Shown in pieces: positions 1 to 7,819 of a stretch of DNA of 43,092 nt. The notes under the pieces were generated by a model. That model made no database searches, was not told the origin of the DNA, and saw only the letters and a list, made by a program, of their open reading frames with translations. Origin of the DNA: Nitrospinota bacterium (GTDB taxonomy: Bacteria > 2-12-FULL-45-22 > JACOWJ01); assembly GCA_016176845.1 (NCBI GenBank), contig JACOWJ010000030.1, positions 1 through 43,092 on the forward strand, read 5' to 3'. The stretch's first letter is position 1. Every line of letters starts with the position of its first letter. The position numbers were made by a program, and so were the translations under genes.

Positions 1-1
1 C

Positions 2-286
2 GATGTCCGGGAGTCCCCTGCCCTCGATATCATTAAACTCCTGCAGCAGAAGCTAGCCACGGTCTTTTATCATGACCCTTACGTCCCCCAGCTGGATAGC
101 AACCTGGAGGTGGCCTATCTCGACCTCACGGCGGAAAACCTCCAACAGATGGATTGCATAGTGATCGTCACGAATCACAGCTGCTTTGACTATCCATGGA
201 TTGTGAACCACTCTCGCCTGATCGTCGATACCCGCAATGCCACCAGGAGCATCGTGCAGGGCAGAGAAAAGATCGTGAAGCTCTAA
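2..286 (+). CDS. Nucleotide-sugar 6-dehydrogenase, C-terminal fragment (WbpA-like)
   Basis: This is the 3' end of a gene cut by the window edge; 94 sense codons are visible before a TAA stop. The fragment reads DVRESPALDIIKLL, then YHDPYVP and IVDTRNATR. This matches the C-terminal UDP-binding domain of nucleotide-sugar dehydrogenases of the WbpA/WecC type, which oxidise C6 of a UDP-N-acetylhexosamine to a uronic acid using NAD+. It is distinct from the UDP-glucose dehydrogenase further downstream. The next gene, a sugar epimerase, starts 34 bp later on the same strand, which fits a shared operon for surface polysaccharide precursors. The catalytic cysteine and Rossmann domain lie outside the window, so substrate cannot be judged. 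Confidence 0.8.
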   Translation, partial: DVRESPALDIIKLLQQKLATVFYHDPYVPQLDSNLEVAYLDLTAENLQQMDCIVIVTNHSCFDYPWIVNHSRLIVDTRNATRSIVQGREKIVKL

Positions 287-320
287 GAAATTAAACTGAG
301 TTAGTTATGGAGGATCTCGC

Positions 321-1256
321 TTGAGATTTCTGATCACGGGCGGGGCCGGATTCATCGGCTCTCACCTGGCGGCGGCGCTCCTGCGCGCCGGGGGAGAGGT
401 TCGGGTGTTTGACAACTTCAGCACCGGGAAGCGAGAAAACCTGCAAGGTTTGCCGGGGCTGGAGATCCTTGAAGGAGACCTGCGGGAGCTGGAGGCCATC
501 CAGCGGGCCTGCCGGGGGGTGGATACCCTCTTCCACCAGGGGGCCCTGCCCTCGGTGGCCCGCTCCCTGGAAGATCCCCTGGAGAGCACGTGGGTCAACG
601 CCGTGGGGACATTGCACGTGTTGATGGCAGCCCATCAGTCGGGGGTCAAGAAGGTCATCTACGCTTCCTCTTCCTCCGCGTACGGCAACTCTCCCGCGCT
701 TCCCAAGAGCGAAGGAATGAAACCGGATCCCCTCTCTCCCTATGCCGTATCCAAGCTGGCCGGGGAGGAGTATTGCAAAGTCTTTGCCCATGCCTATGGA
801 CTGGAAACGGTGAGCCTGAGGTATTTCAACGTGTTCGGACCTCGTCAGGATCCCCTTTCTTTTTACGCGGCGGTGATCCCGAAGTTCATCCAGCTTGCCC
901 TCATGGGGGAACCCCTGCCCATCTTCGGCGATGGGGAGCAGTCCCGGGATTTCACCTACATCGACAACGTCGTCCAGGCTAATCTATTGGCCATGAGGGC
1001 TGAGGGGGCTCCGGGCCAGGTCTTTAACATCGGTTGCGGCGAGCGCATCACGTTGAACCAACTGGTGGAGGAGTTGGGCGGGATCCTCGGGCGCGACCTC
1101 CCACGGGGCTATCATGCCCCTCGCCCTGGGGATGTCCGCCACTCCCTCGCCGATATCTCTAAAGCCCAAAGCCTGCTGGGATATCAGCCTGCGGTGGGTT
1201 TCCGGGAGGGGCTGATCCGCACCGTGGAGTTTTTCGCCACACCCCAAGCGAAATAG
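321..1256 (+). CDS. NAD-dependent sugar epimerase (extended SDR, GalE/WbpP type)
   Basis: A 311-residue extended short-chain dehydrogenase/reductase, probably interconverting UDP-hexoses or UDP-N-acetylhexosamines at C4. The NAD-binding motif [10 protein letters not shown] lies at residues 7-16, the serine-rich catalytic stretch SSSSAYG near 117-123, and YAVSK (YxxxK catalytic pair) near 140-144. RYFNVFGPRQDP and the following sugar-binding region are typical of the WbpP/Gne branch. The start is TTG, chosen because GGAGGA sits 6 bases upstream and the reading begins directly with the Rossmann strand. It follows the WbpA-like gene, and the pairing of a C6 dehydrogenase with a C4 epimerase is common in GalNAcA-type polysaccharide pathways. 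Exact substrate is inference. Confidence 0.9.
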   Translation: MRFLITGGAGFIGSHLAAALLRAGGEVRVFDNFSTGKRENLQGLPGLEILEGDLRELEAIQRACRGVDTLFHQGALPSVARSLEDPLESTWVNAVGTLHVLMAAHQSGVKKVIYASSSSAYGNSPALPKSEGMKPDPLSPYAVSKLAGEEYCKVFAHAYGLETVSLRYFNVFGPRQDPLSFYAAVIPKFIQLALMGEPLPIFGDGEQSRDFTYIDNVVQANLLAMRAEGAPGQVFNIGCGERITLNQLVEELGGILGRDLPRGYHAPRPGDVRHSLADISKAQSLLGYQPAVGFREGLIRTVEFFATPQAK

Positions 1257-1302
1257 TGCCTGAACGAAAACCTATCTGTAGATTTGTTGGTTTGCCCTTT
1301 GA

Positions 1303-1371
1303 CCCTTCGACAGAGCTCAGGACAGGCCCTTCGACAAGCTCAGGGTGACCGGTCATGGTGAGCCTGTCGAA
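1303..1371. repeat. Dispersed inverted repeat (CTTCGACAAGCTCAGGGTGA type)
   Basis: Two abutting 21-base arms (1330-1350 and 1351-1371) form an imperfect palindrome around TTCGACA and TGTCGAA. A related half copy, CTTCGACAGAGCTCAGGACA, precedes it. This wording is familiar as a dispersed intergenic repeat in many bacterial genomes. It lies in the gap between the epimerase and UDP-glucose dehydrogenase genes. Function is unknown. Confidence 0.7.
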
Positions 1372-1421
1372 CCATGACTTCAGACACTAAATAGGACGAA
1401 AAGGATGCAGATCTTCTACAG

Positions 1422-1467
1422 GAATGGAAATTTCCAATTTCCAATTTGCAATTTGCAATTTCCAATT
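1422..1467. repeat. Word repeat, single arm (TTTCCAAT/TTTGCAAT units)
   Basis: A low-complexity run made of tandem 7-8-base words (TTTCCAAT, TTTGCAAT) lies just upstream of the UDP-glucose dehydrogenase start. Only one arm is present, although GGAAATTTCC inside it is palindromic. It is followed by the junction GAGCGGAGCGAGCAT, which is also found (in reverse complement) next to the word elements at 20.28 kb and 29.49 kb. Confidence 0.75.
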
Positions 1468-1487
1468 CGAGCGGAGCGAGCATAACG

Positions 1488-2792
1488 ATGGAGCTGTGCG
1501 TCATCGGAGTGGGGTATGTCGGGCTGGTCACGGGGGCAGTCTTCGCGGATCTGGGCAACGATGTCGTCTGCGTGGATATCGTCGAGGAGAAGATTCGGCA
1601 ACTGAACGAGGGCATGATCCCCATTTACGAGCCGGGGCTGGAGGAGATGGTCCACCGCAACGTGAAGGACCACCGGATGGCCTTCACCGCCTCCCTGGAG
1701 GAGGGGATGAGGCGAGCCGAGATCATCCTCATCTGCGTGGGGACCCCCCCCAAACAGAATGGCGAGACCGACCTCTCTTCCGTGGAGGCGGCGGCCAGGG
1801 GGATCGCCCGTTGGCTCGACCGCTACAAGATCATCGTCAACAAGAGTACTGTGCCCGTGGGCACGGGAGACCTGGTCCGGGAGATCATCGAGCGGAACCG
1901 ACGGATGGACGTGGACTTCGACGTCGTTTCCAACCCCGAGTTTCTCCGGGAGGGATCGGCCATCCAGGACACCCTGTCCCCGGACCGGATCGTCATCGGG
2001 GCCCCCAACAAGAAGGTGGCCATGCGCCTTCTGGAGCTCTATGCCTCCCTGGAGAGGCCTATGATCATCACCGACGTGCACAGCGCAGAGATGATCAAGT
2101 ACGCCTCCAACGCATTTCTCGCCACCAAGATTTCCTTCATTAACGCCATTGCTGACATCTGCGAGAAGGCCGGGGGCAACGTCACCGACGTGGCCAAGGG
2201 GATGGGGTTCGACCGGCGCATCGGCCCCGACTTCCTGAATGCCGGTCTGGGATTCGGCGGGAGCTGCTTCCCCAAGGATACCGAGTCGCTCGTCCACACT
2301 GCCGGCCAGTATGGCTATGATTTCGAGATCCTGAGGGCGGTGATCAAGGTCAACAAGGAGCGGTGCCGCCATTTCATCGGGATGATGAAGGAGAGGTTGG
2401 GCACCTTGCAAGGCAAGAAGGTCGGGGTGCTGGGCCTGGCCTTCAAACCGAACACCGATGATATGCGGGAGGCCAAGTCGATCGAGGTCATCCCGGAACT
2501 GATCTCGGAGGGGGCCCAGGTCTTCGCATACGACCCCGTGGCCATGGAGAATGCCAGGCGGCTCCTGCCCGGGGTCACCTTTGGTGAGAGCTCCTACGAG
2601 GTGGCCGAAGGGGCCGATGCCCTGGTGATCCTGACCGAATGGCGGGAGTTCCGACTGCTGAATATGGAAAAGATCAAGGCTTCTATGAAGAGACCCCTGA
2701 TCTTCGACGGGCGAAACCTCTACGACCCGGAGAAGAAGAAGAAGATGGGATTCGAGTATTATAGCATTGGCAGGGGCCATTGTAGGGGCTAG
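1488..2792 (+). CDS. ugd: UDP-glucose 6-dehydrogenase
   Basis: Oxidises UDP-glucose to UDP-glucuronate with two NAD+. The protein is 434 residues long. It has the N-terminal Rossmann motif VIGVGYVGL (residues 4-12), NKSTVPVGTG in the middle, and the catalytic cysteine in GFGGSCFPKD at about residue 260. The C-terminal domain carries GLAFKPNTDDMREAKS. The track opens at an upstream TTG (1446) inside a word repeat. ATG at 1488 is preferred because it has GGAG about 11 bases upstream and begins directly with the Rossmann strand. At the other end the stop TAG and last residues (HCRG) come from the next word hairpin. UDP-glucuronate is the substrate of the decarboxylase two genes downstream, so the two form a UDP-xylose route. 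Confidence 0.95.
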   Translation: MELCVIGVGYVGLVTGAVFADLGNDVVCVDIVEEKIRQLNEGMIPIYEPGLEEMVHRNVKDHRMAFTASLEEGMRRAEIILICVGTPPKQNGETDLSSVEAAARGIARWLDRYKIIVNKSTVPVGTGDLVREIIERNRRMDVDFDVVSNPEFLREGSAIQDTLSPDRIVIGAPNKKVAMRLLELYASLERPMIITDVHSAEMIKYASNAFLATKISFINAIADICEKAGGNVTDVAKGMGFDRRIGPDFLNAGLGFGGSCFPKDTESLVHTAGQYGYDFEILRAVIKVNKERCRHFIGMMKERLGTLQGKKVGVLGLAFKPNTDDMREAKSIEVIPELISEGAQVFAYDPVAMENARRLLPGVTFGESSYEVAEGADALVILTEWREFRLLNMEKIKASMKRPLIFDGRNLYDPEKKKKMGFEYYSIGRGHCRG

Positions 2793-2898
2793 GGGCTAGG
2801 GAAAGATTGCAAAATGAAAAATGCAAAATGAAAAATGAGAAGATCCATTACTTTGCATTTTGCACTTTGCATTTTGCCTTTCCCTAGCCCCTAGTCCC
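2783..2898. repeat. Compound word hairpin (GGGGCTAG outer, AAATGCAA inner)
   Basis: This is a nested inverted repeat. The outer left arm (2783-2805) is made of GGGGCTAG words and pairs with about 2877-2898. The inner left arm (2806-2837), of AAATGAAAAATGC words, pairs with GCATTTTGCACTTTGCATTT (2852-2876). The left arm supplies the TAG stop of ugd. The element ends directly before the Shine-Dalgarno sequence of the ABC exporter. Confidence 0.85.
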
Positions 2899-2916
2899 TG
2901 CTTTAAGGAGGTATTT

Positions 2917-4659
2917 TTGGACCAGTACAAGAGGCTGTTGAGGTTCACCAGGCCTTACTGGAAGGAGTTAGTAGGGGCGATCCTTTGTACCCTCTTCGTC
3001 TCCCTATCCACCGCCCTCTCGGCCTGGCTGGTGAAACCCGTGCTGGACGATATCTTCATCCGCAAGGATGCCCGCCTGATCCAGCTCCTTCCCCTGGGCC
3101 TGGTCCTGCTTTTCTTATTCAAAGGGGTCTTCGATTACCACCAGTCTTACCTGATCCGGCTGGTCGGGCAGAAGGTGATTCGCGACCTGCGCAACCTCCT
3201 TTTCCGACATCTGCAAGGCCTCTCGCTGGGCTTCTTCCATCGAAGCTCCACCGGGACCCTCATCTCTCGGATGATCGGGGACATCAACCTCCTGCAGCAG
3301 GCGGTCTCCCAGGTCGTCAGCGACCTCCTCCGCCAGGTGGTCACCCTGATCGCCCTGATTGGGGTGGCTCTCTACCGAGATTGGAAGCTGACGTTGATCG
3401 CCCTGCTGGTCTTTCCCCTGATCGCCTTTTACACCGGCAAGCTGGGAAAAAGGCTGCGCAAGATCAGCCGGCGCGGACAGGAGAAGATGGCCGAGTTGAT
3501 CTCCCTACTCCAGGAGTGCCTGGTGGGAATCAAGATCATCCAGGCCTTCGGCCGGGAGGATTATGCCTTTCGCCGGTTCCAGGAAAAGAACCAACGATAC
3601 TATCAGAACACCCTGAGAGGAGTGAGGGCCGATGAGCTCTCAACCCCGCTGATGGAGCTCCTGGGGTCGATCGGCGTGGGCGGGGTGATCTTTTACGGGG
3701 GCTACCAGGTCATCCAGGGCCATTCCACGCCGGGGACCTTCTTCTCCTTCCTGGCGGCCGTCATGATGATGTATGCGCCGGTCAAGAAGATCAGCAAGGC
3801 CAACAACATTATCCAGCAGGCCCTGGCGGCGGCCACTCGCGTCTTCGATGTGCTGGATCTGAGGCCCGACATCGAAGAGAGAGCCGGGGCGGCGGCCCTG
3901 CCCGAGATCTCCCGAGAGATCCGCTTCGAGGAGGTCTCCTTCGCGTACTCCCCCGAAGGGCCAACGGTCTTGAACGGGATCAACCTCCAAATTCGAAAGG
4001 GGGAGGTGGTGGCGATCGTGGGCGGGAGCGGTGCGGGCAAATCCACCCTGGTGGATCTCCTGCCCCGTTTCTTCGATCCCACTGTCGGCCGCATTGCCAT
4101 CGATGGCGTGGATCTTCGCGACCTCACCCTATCCTCCCTGCGGGGCCAGATTGGGATGGTGACCCAAGACGTCTTTCTTTTCAACGATACCCTGCGGAAC
4201 AATATCCTCTTTGGCCGTCCGGAGGCTGCGGAGGAAGAGATCCTCGATGCGGCCCGGGCCGCTTACGCTCACCATTTCATTCAGCAGATGCCCCAGGGTT
4301 ACGAGACCGTCATCGGAGAGCGGGGGGTGCGGCTGTCCGGGGGGGAGCGCCAGCGGATCGCGATCGCCCGGGCCCTGCTCAAGAACCCCCCGATCCTGAT
4401 CCTGGATGAGGCCACCTCCTCTCTGGATGCCGAATCGGAATACATGGTCCAGAAGGCCCTGGATAACTTGATGAAGAATCGTACCACCCTGGTCATTGCC
4501 CACCGTCTCTCCACGATCCGGCAGGCCGATGTGATCGTGGCCATGGAGGCGGGGAGGATTGTGGAGACCGGCGCCCATGCCCAGCTGCTGAATGGCGACG
4601 GGGTCTACCACAAGCTTTACGAACGACAGCACCGGCAAGAGGCGAAGGAGCATCGATGA
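2917..4659 (+). CDS. msbA: MsbA-like lipid/LPS-core ABC exporter (fused permease-ATPase)
   Basis: A 580-residue half transporter of the MsbA/Sav1866 type that flips lipid A-core or another glycolipid across the inner membrane using ATP. Residues 1-320 form the six-helix permease domain. The nucleotide-binding domain has Walker [10 protein letters not shown] (about 368-376), signature LSGGERQR (about 473-480), Walker [13 protein letters not shown] (about 492) and an H-loop in [13 protein letters not shown]. The track begins at TTG 2860 inside the word hairpin. TTG at 2917 is preferred because AAGGAGG lies 5 bases upstream and the permease begins directly with [14 protein letters not shown]. 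The stop overlaps the next start as ATGA, implying translational coupling to the UDP-sugar decarboxylase. The substrate is inferred from the surrounding LPS genes. Confidence 0.9.
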   Translation: MDQYKRLLRFTRPYWKELVGAILCTLFVSLSTALSAWLVKPVLDDIFIRKDARLIQLLPLGLVLLFLFKGVFDYHQSYLIRLVGQKVIRDLRNLLFRHLQGLSLGFFHRSSTGTLISRMIGDINLLQQAVSQVVSDLLRQVVTLIALIGVALYRDWKLTLIALLVFPLIAFYTGKLGKRLRKISRRGQEKMAELISLLQECLVGIKIIQAFGREDYAFRRFQEKNQRYYQNTLRGVRADELSTPLMELLGSIGVGGVIFYGGYQVIQGHSTPGTFFSFLAAVMMMYAPVKKISKANNIIQQALAAATRVFDVLDLRPDIEERAGAAALPEISREIRFEEVSFAYSPEGPTVLNGINLQIRKGEVVAIVGGSGAGKSTLVDLLPRFFDPTVGRIAIDGVDLRDLTLSSLRGQIGMVTQDVFLFNDTLRNNILFGRPEAAEEEILDAARAAYAHHFIQQMPQGYETVIGERGVRLSGGERQRIAIARALLKNPPILILDEATSSLDAESEYMVQKALDNLMKNRTTLVIAHRLSTIRQADVIVAMEAGRIVETGAHAQLLNGDGVYHKLYERQHRQEAKEHR

Positions 4660-5588
4660 GCACAATCGTCATCACGGGCGGGGCCGGCTTCATCGGCTCA
4701 CATCTCTGCGACTCTTTGCTTCAGAGGGGCCACCGGATCATCTGCATCGATAACCTGATCACCGGGGAGATCGCCAATATCGCCCACATCCATTCCGACA
4801 ATTTCCTCTTCATCAAGCACGATGTCACCCACTACATTTACGTGGAGGGACCGGTGGACTACGTGCTGCACTTCGCCTCTCCGGCCAGTCCCATCGACTA
4901 CCTCCAGCTGCCCATTCAGACCCTGAAGGTGGGCGCCTTGGGGACCCACAAGGCCCTGGGGTTGGCCAGGGAGAAGCAGGCCTCCTTCTTGCTGGCCTCC
5001 ACCTCCGAGGTATACGGCGATCCCCTGGCTCACCCCCAGCGGGAAGAGTACTGGGGGAACGTTAACCCTGTGGGGCCGCGAGGAGTCTACGACGAGGCCA
5101 AGCGCTTTGCCGAGGCGATGACCATGGCCTACCATCGGTATCACGGGATCGATACGCGGATCGTCCGCATCTTCAATACTGCCGGCCCCCGGATGCGGAT
5201 GAACGACGGCCGCGTGATCCCCAACTTCATCTGCCAGGCCCTCAAAGGGGAAGACCTGACCGTCTATGGCGATGGGTCCCAGACCCGAAGCATCTGTTAC
5301 ATCTCGGACCTGATCGAGGGGATCCACCGGCTGATGCTCTCCGACATCCACGATCCGGTAAACCTGGGCAATCCTCACGAGACCACGATCCTGGAATTGG
5401 CACAACGAATCATTCAGCAGACGGGCAGCTCCAGTCAGATCTCCTTTCGGCCTTTGCCGGAGGATGACCCCAAACAGCGGCGACCGGATATCACCCGAGC
5501 TAGGGAGCTGCTGAGCTGGGAGCCGGCTGTTGGGCTGAGAGAGGGGCTGGAGAAGACGGTAGCCTATTTCCGGGAAAAACTGAAGTAG
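4656..5588 (+). CDS. UDP-glucuronate decarboxylase (UDP-xylose synthase)
   Basis: A 310-residue extended SDR that converts UDP-glucuronate to UDP-xylose with a tightly bound NAD+. The nucleotide motif [10 protein letters not shown] is at residues 7-16, and STSEVYG and YDEAK (about 145-149) give the catalytic triad. The stretch [21 protein letters not shown], quoted here only in part as [14 protein letters not shown], is the hallmark of the UXS family. [15 protein letters not shown] follows. Its ATG overlaps the exporter's TGA. With ugd upstream it completes UDP-glucose to UDP-xylose, so the cell probably builds a pentose into its LPS or polysaccharide. The family assignment is strong. Confidence 0.92.
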   Translation: MSTIVITGGAGFIGSHLCDSLLQRGHRIICIDNLITGEIANIAHIHSDNFLFIKHDVTHYIYVEGPVDYVLHFASPASPIDYLQLPIQTLKVGALGTHKALGLAREKQASFLLASTSEVYGDPLAHPQREEYWGNVNPVGPRGVYDEAKRFAEAMTMAYHRYHGIDTRIVRIFNTAGPRMRMNDGRVIPNFICQALKGEDLTVYGDGSQTRSICYISDLIEGIHRLMLSDIHDPVNLGNPHETTILELAQRIIQQTGSSSQISFRPLPEDDPKQRRPDITRARELLSWEPAVGLREGLEKTVAYFREKLK

Positions 5589-5622
5589 GAAGCACGAAAA
5601 TCGAAAGAACCGCCTTTTTTCC

Positions 5623-5651
5623 GGCCCTGCGATATGATATGATATGCAGGC
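5623..5651. repeat. Small hairpin with GATAT tandem loop
   Basis: GGCCCTGC and GCAGGCC face each other across a loop made of GATAT repeats (5631-5646), just upstream of radC. It follows a TTTTTT run, so it is not a classical terminator for the upstream gene. Confidence 0.4.
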
Positions 5652-5666
5652 CAGCGAGGAGCTTTC

Positions 5667-6356
5667 ATGGCCCGGGAGCGGATTAAGGATTGGCCGGAGG
5701 AGGAGAGGCCGCGGGAGCGGCTGATCAAGTTTGGCCCCGCCAGCCTCTCGGAGGCTCAATTGTTGGCCATTCTCCTGCGCACCGGAGACGGCAGCTCGGC
5801 CCAGAGCGCCCTGGGGCTGGGGATGTCGCTGATCAAGCAGTTCGGCAGCCTCCCAGGGCTGGAGGCGGCCAGTCCTGCGGAGCTCTGCGCGGTCCCGGGC
5901 ATCGGGCCGGCCAAGGCCGCCCAGATTATGGCGGCCTTGGAGCTCGGCAAGCGTTTCCTTTCGGAAAAAGGGGGGATGAAGACCCGCTTCAGCACGAGCC
6001 AGGAGGTGGCCGATCGCTACATCCCCCAGATGGGCAATTTTAAGAAGGAGATCTTCCGGTCGGTCCTGTTGGACACGAAGAACCAAATCCTCCGGGAGGT
6101 TACCATCTCGGAGGGGAGCCTGAGCGCCAGCATCGTTCACCCCCGCGAGGTCTTCAACCCGGCCATCAAGGAGTCGGCGGCGGGCATGATCTTCGTCCAC
6201 AACCACCCGAGCGGGGACCCCACGCCCAGCCCCGAGGACATCGAGCTCACCCGTCGGCTGGTCGAGGCCGGCAAGATCGTGGGGATCAAGGTCCTGGATC
6301 ATGTAATCATCGGAGATCGCCGGCACTTCAGCTTCCGAGACGAAAACCTCCTCTGA
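5667..6356 (+). CDS. radC: RadC family JAB/MPN+ domain protein
   Basis: A 229-residue protein of normal RadC length. The N-terminal part carries a helix-hairpin-helix segment (AVPGIGPAKAAQIMAALELG). The C-terminal part carries the JAMM metal site HNHPSGDPTPS (about 178-188) with an upstream glutamate. RadC proteins are JAB1/MPN+ fold proteins of uncertain biochemical role, often linked to DNA repair or competence but with weak genetic support. The start ATG has GAGGAGC about 6 bases upstream. It is the last plus-strand gene before a short minus-strand gene that ends 8 bases beyond its stop. Confidence 0.93.
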   Translation: MARERIKDWPEEERPRERLIKFGPASLSEAQLLAILLRTGDGSSAQSALGLGMSLIKQFGSLPGLEAASPAELCAVPGIGPAKAAQIMAALELGKRFLSEKGGMKTRFSTSQEVADRYIPQMGNFKKEIFRSVLLDTKNQILREVTISEGSLSASIVHPREVFNPAIKESAAGMIFVHNHPSGDPTPSPEDIELTRRLVEAGKIVGIKVLDHVIIGDRRHFSFRDENLL

Positions 6357-6364
6357 GAGGGCCG

Positions 6365-6652
6365 CTAGTCTTCCTTCTTGAAGAGCTGTTTCTTGAGGGA
6401 GGTCATCTCCTGGTCGAAGGCGGTGATGCTGGAGAAGCTCTTTTCCTCCCAGATTCGGAAAAGGAGGTCGGCGTAATCATTGGCCTCCTCGGGCGATAAT
6501 TTATGCTTCTCGGTGATATACTCGCCCATGGACTCGAGAAAATCCTCTTGGTCCTGCAGGATGATCGACTTCTTGGCCTGCCGGAAGATATCGGAGAAGA
6601 CCTTCTCGGCATTGTTGAACTTCAGGAAGAATCCGGTATCGATATCGCTCAT
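6365..6652 (-). CDS. Small acidic protein of unknown function
   Basis: A 95-residue protein, rich in acidic residues and lysine and probably all-helical (MSDIDTGFFLKFNNAEKVF at the start, KKQLFKKED at the end). I do not recognise the family, and no cysteine pairs, signal peptide or membrane segment are visible. It is likely to be real: AGGAGG lies 7 bases before the ATG, and a good sigma70-type promoter lies 40 bases further upstream. It is transcribed convergently with radC and divergently from the zinc-finger miniprotein and gmhA. No role can be inferred from the context. Confidence 0.7.
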   Translation of the reverse strand: MSDIDTGFFLKFNNAEKVFSDIFRQAKKSIILQDQEDFLESMGEYITEKHKLSPEEANDYADLLFRIWEEKSFSSITAFDQEMTSLKKQLFKKED

Positions 6653-6693
6653 TTTTTCTTCCTCCTTTTTTATGCTCAGGCATATTGAACGCG

Positions 6694-6722
6694 AGTTTAG
6701 CCCAACCAGGCGTCTCAGTCAA
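6694..6722 (-). promoter_or_regulatory. Sigma70-type promoter for the 95-aa gene
   Basis: On the minus strand, TTGACT and TAAACT are separated by exactly 17 bases. The -10 box lies about 42 bases before the ATG of the 95-residue gene. This is the only strong promoter seen in the gap and it points into that gene. Confidence 0.65.
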
Positions 6723-6725
6723 GAG

Positions 6726-6857
6726 GTTAATACGAAAATGCCAGAATACCCCCCCCCAGCCCCCCCTTCGTAAGGGGGGGCTGGGGGGGTATTCCCCTCA
6801 AGAGAAAGGGATCAACATAACCCATTTTCATGCGCTTGGGCGCCCAGAGGGCATGAC
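6726..6857 (+). repeat. Dispersed repeat family C, copy 1, with C/G-tract hairpin core
   Basis: It starts with TACGAAAATGCCAGAATACC. It then forms a near-perfect 20-bp stem (6745-6766 with 6774-6793) of C and G tracts around TTCGTAA, and ends with CCCATTTTCATGCGCTTGGG. The same left and right phrases occur in reverse orientation at 26.2-26.3 kb, so this is a repeat with defined ends and a variable centre. Confidence 0.75.
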
Positions 6858-6860
6858 CAG

Positions 6861-6944
6861 TTACCGTGAAAATGCCCGGGTCTCTCTGGAGCCCATTTTT
6901 TTCATTGTTGGGGGCGGCCGGCTCTGCCGGGCCAGGATGGTTTT
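6861..6944 (+). repeat. Dispersed repeat family B, copy 1
   Basis: A unit of about 84 bases that begins TTACCGTGAAAATGCCCGGG and contains GGGGCGGCC, followed by a small palindrome, CCGGCTCTGCCGG. It is clearly similar to copies at 17.04-17.13 kb (same orientation) and 21.96-22.04 kb (inverted). It sits in the leader of the zinc-finger miniprotein. Confidence 0.8.
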
Positions 6945-6958
6945 AGAGGAGACAAACG

Positions 6959-7171
6959 ATGGCTTCTTCGGGAATTTGCTCCACGTGTAAGGGCACCGGG
7001 GCGCGGACGGGAAGGGTCGGGACCACTTCCAAGTGTGCTGTCTGCAACGGCACTGGGGTCTGCAAGGTTTGTCAAGGAACGGGGATGCATCGGGACAAGG
7101 ATTGCCCCTTCTGTCTCCACGCCGCCCCGGAAAAGCCTACCCTGGCGGAGACCCAGGGGAAAAAGGAATGA
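6959..7171 (+). CDS. DnaJ-like cysteine-rich zinc-finger miniprotein
   Basis: A 70-residue protein with three CxxCxGTG units (residues 7-14, 26-33, 35-42) and a fourth CPFC near residue 50. This is the zinc-binding repeat of the DnaJ central domain but without a J-domain or substrate domain. Such free-standing domains are known as small tandem zinc-ribbon proteins; a chaperone or redox role is possible but not shown. GAGGAG lies about 9 bases before the ATG. Its TGA lies 4 bases before the GTG of gmhA, so the two are probably co-translated. Repeat B lies immediately upstream. Confidence 0.8.
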   Translation: MASSGICSTCKGTGARTGRVGTTSKCAVCNGTGVCKVCQGTGMHRDKDCPFCLHAAPEKPTLAETQGKKE

Positions 7172-7175
7172 GCGG

Positions 7176-7757
7176 GTGAGAGAAGCCATCCGGCAGAGCC
7201 TGGAGGAAAGCGGCCGCCTGTTGGAATCCTTGGCCTCCGAACTGTCAGAGCCGATCGAACGGGCCGCCCTTCTGATCCTGGAGGCCTTCCGCCGGCGGCG
7301 AAAGCTGCTGATCCTGGGCAATGGGGGCAGTGCGGCTGATGCCCAGCACCTGGCAGCCGAGCTGGTGGGCCGATTCAACCGGAAGGAGCGGCAGGCCCTC
7401 CCGGCCCTGGCCCTGACCACGGATACCTCGATCCTGACCTCGGTAGGAAACGATTTTGGCTTCGCTTGCATCTTCGAGAGACAAATCGAGGCCCTGGCCC
7501 GGGAGGGGGACGTGGTATTGGCCATCAGCACCAGCGGCCTATCGGAGAACGTGATCCGAGGGCTACAAGCCGCTAAGGGCAAGGGCGCCAGGACACTGGC
7601 CCTGTTGGGAAGGGATGGGGGGAAGATCAAAGAACTGGTGGAGTTGGCGATTATTGTTCCGGCGCAGGAGACCCCCAGGATCCAGGAGGTCCATCTGGCC
7701 ATCGAACATGTCCTCTGCCAGGAGATCGAGAAATATATAATAGGTTTTAAGTTTTAA
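7176..7757 (+). CDS. gmhA: Sedoheptulose-7-phosphate isomerase
   Basis: Converts sedoheptulose 7-phosphate to D-glycero-D-manno-heptose 7-phosphate, the first step of LPS inner-core heptose synthesis. The protein is 193 residues, the normal length. The SIS fold motifs are LILGNGGSAADAQHLAAEL, TDTSILTSVGNDFGF and STSGLSENVIRGL. The track starts at 7035 in an overlap with the previous gene. GTG at 7176 is preferred because it has AAAAGGA upstream, follows the previous stop and gives the family N-terminus. The last residues (GFKF) and the TAA stop are encoded by the next word hairpin, so the C-terminus has probably been altered by that element. hldE follows 62 bases later. No gmhB or hldD is visible. 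Confidence 0.93.
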   Translation: MREAIRQSLEESGRLLESLASELSEPIERAALLILEAFRRRRKLLILGNGGSAADAQHLAAELVGRFNRKERQALPALALTTDTSILTSVGNDFGFACIFERQIEALAREGDVVLAISTSGLSENVIRGLQAAKGKGARTLALLGRDGGKIKELVELAIIVPAQETPRIQEVHLAIEHVLCQEIEKYIIGFKF

Positions 7758-7791
7758 GTTTTAGGTTTTAGGACTTAAAACTTAAAACCTA
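7741..7791. repeat. Word hairpin (TTTTAAG units), perfect 19-bp stem
   Basis: TAGGTTTTAAGTTTTAAGT (7741-7759) is the exact reverse complement of 7773-7791, with a 13-base loop made of the related word TTTTAGG. The left arm supplies the stop codon of gmhA. It lies between gmhA and hldE in an otherwise tight pair. Confidence 0.9.
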
Positions 7792-7819
7792 ACACCTGTC
7801 TTGTTGTAAGAGGCGCACT

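Noticed and set aside
1416-2780. Minus-strand ORF of 454 codons opposite ugd
   Set aside because: It is a codon-bias shadow; the plus strand carries the Rossmann and GGSCFPKD motifs of UDP-glucose dehydrogenase.
4698-6326. Long minus-strand ORF of 542 codons opposite the decarboxylase and radC genes
   Set aside because: It is antisense to two genes with clear family motifs, has no Shine-Dalgarno sequence and its protein looks like a codon-bias shadow.
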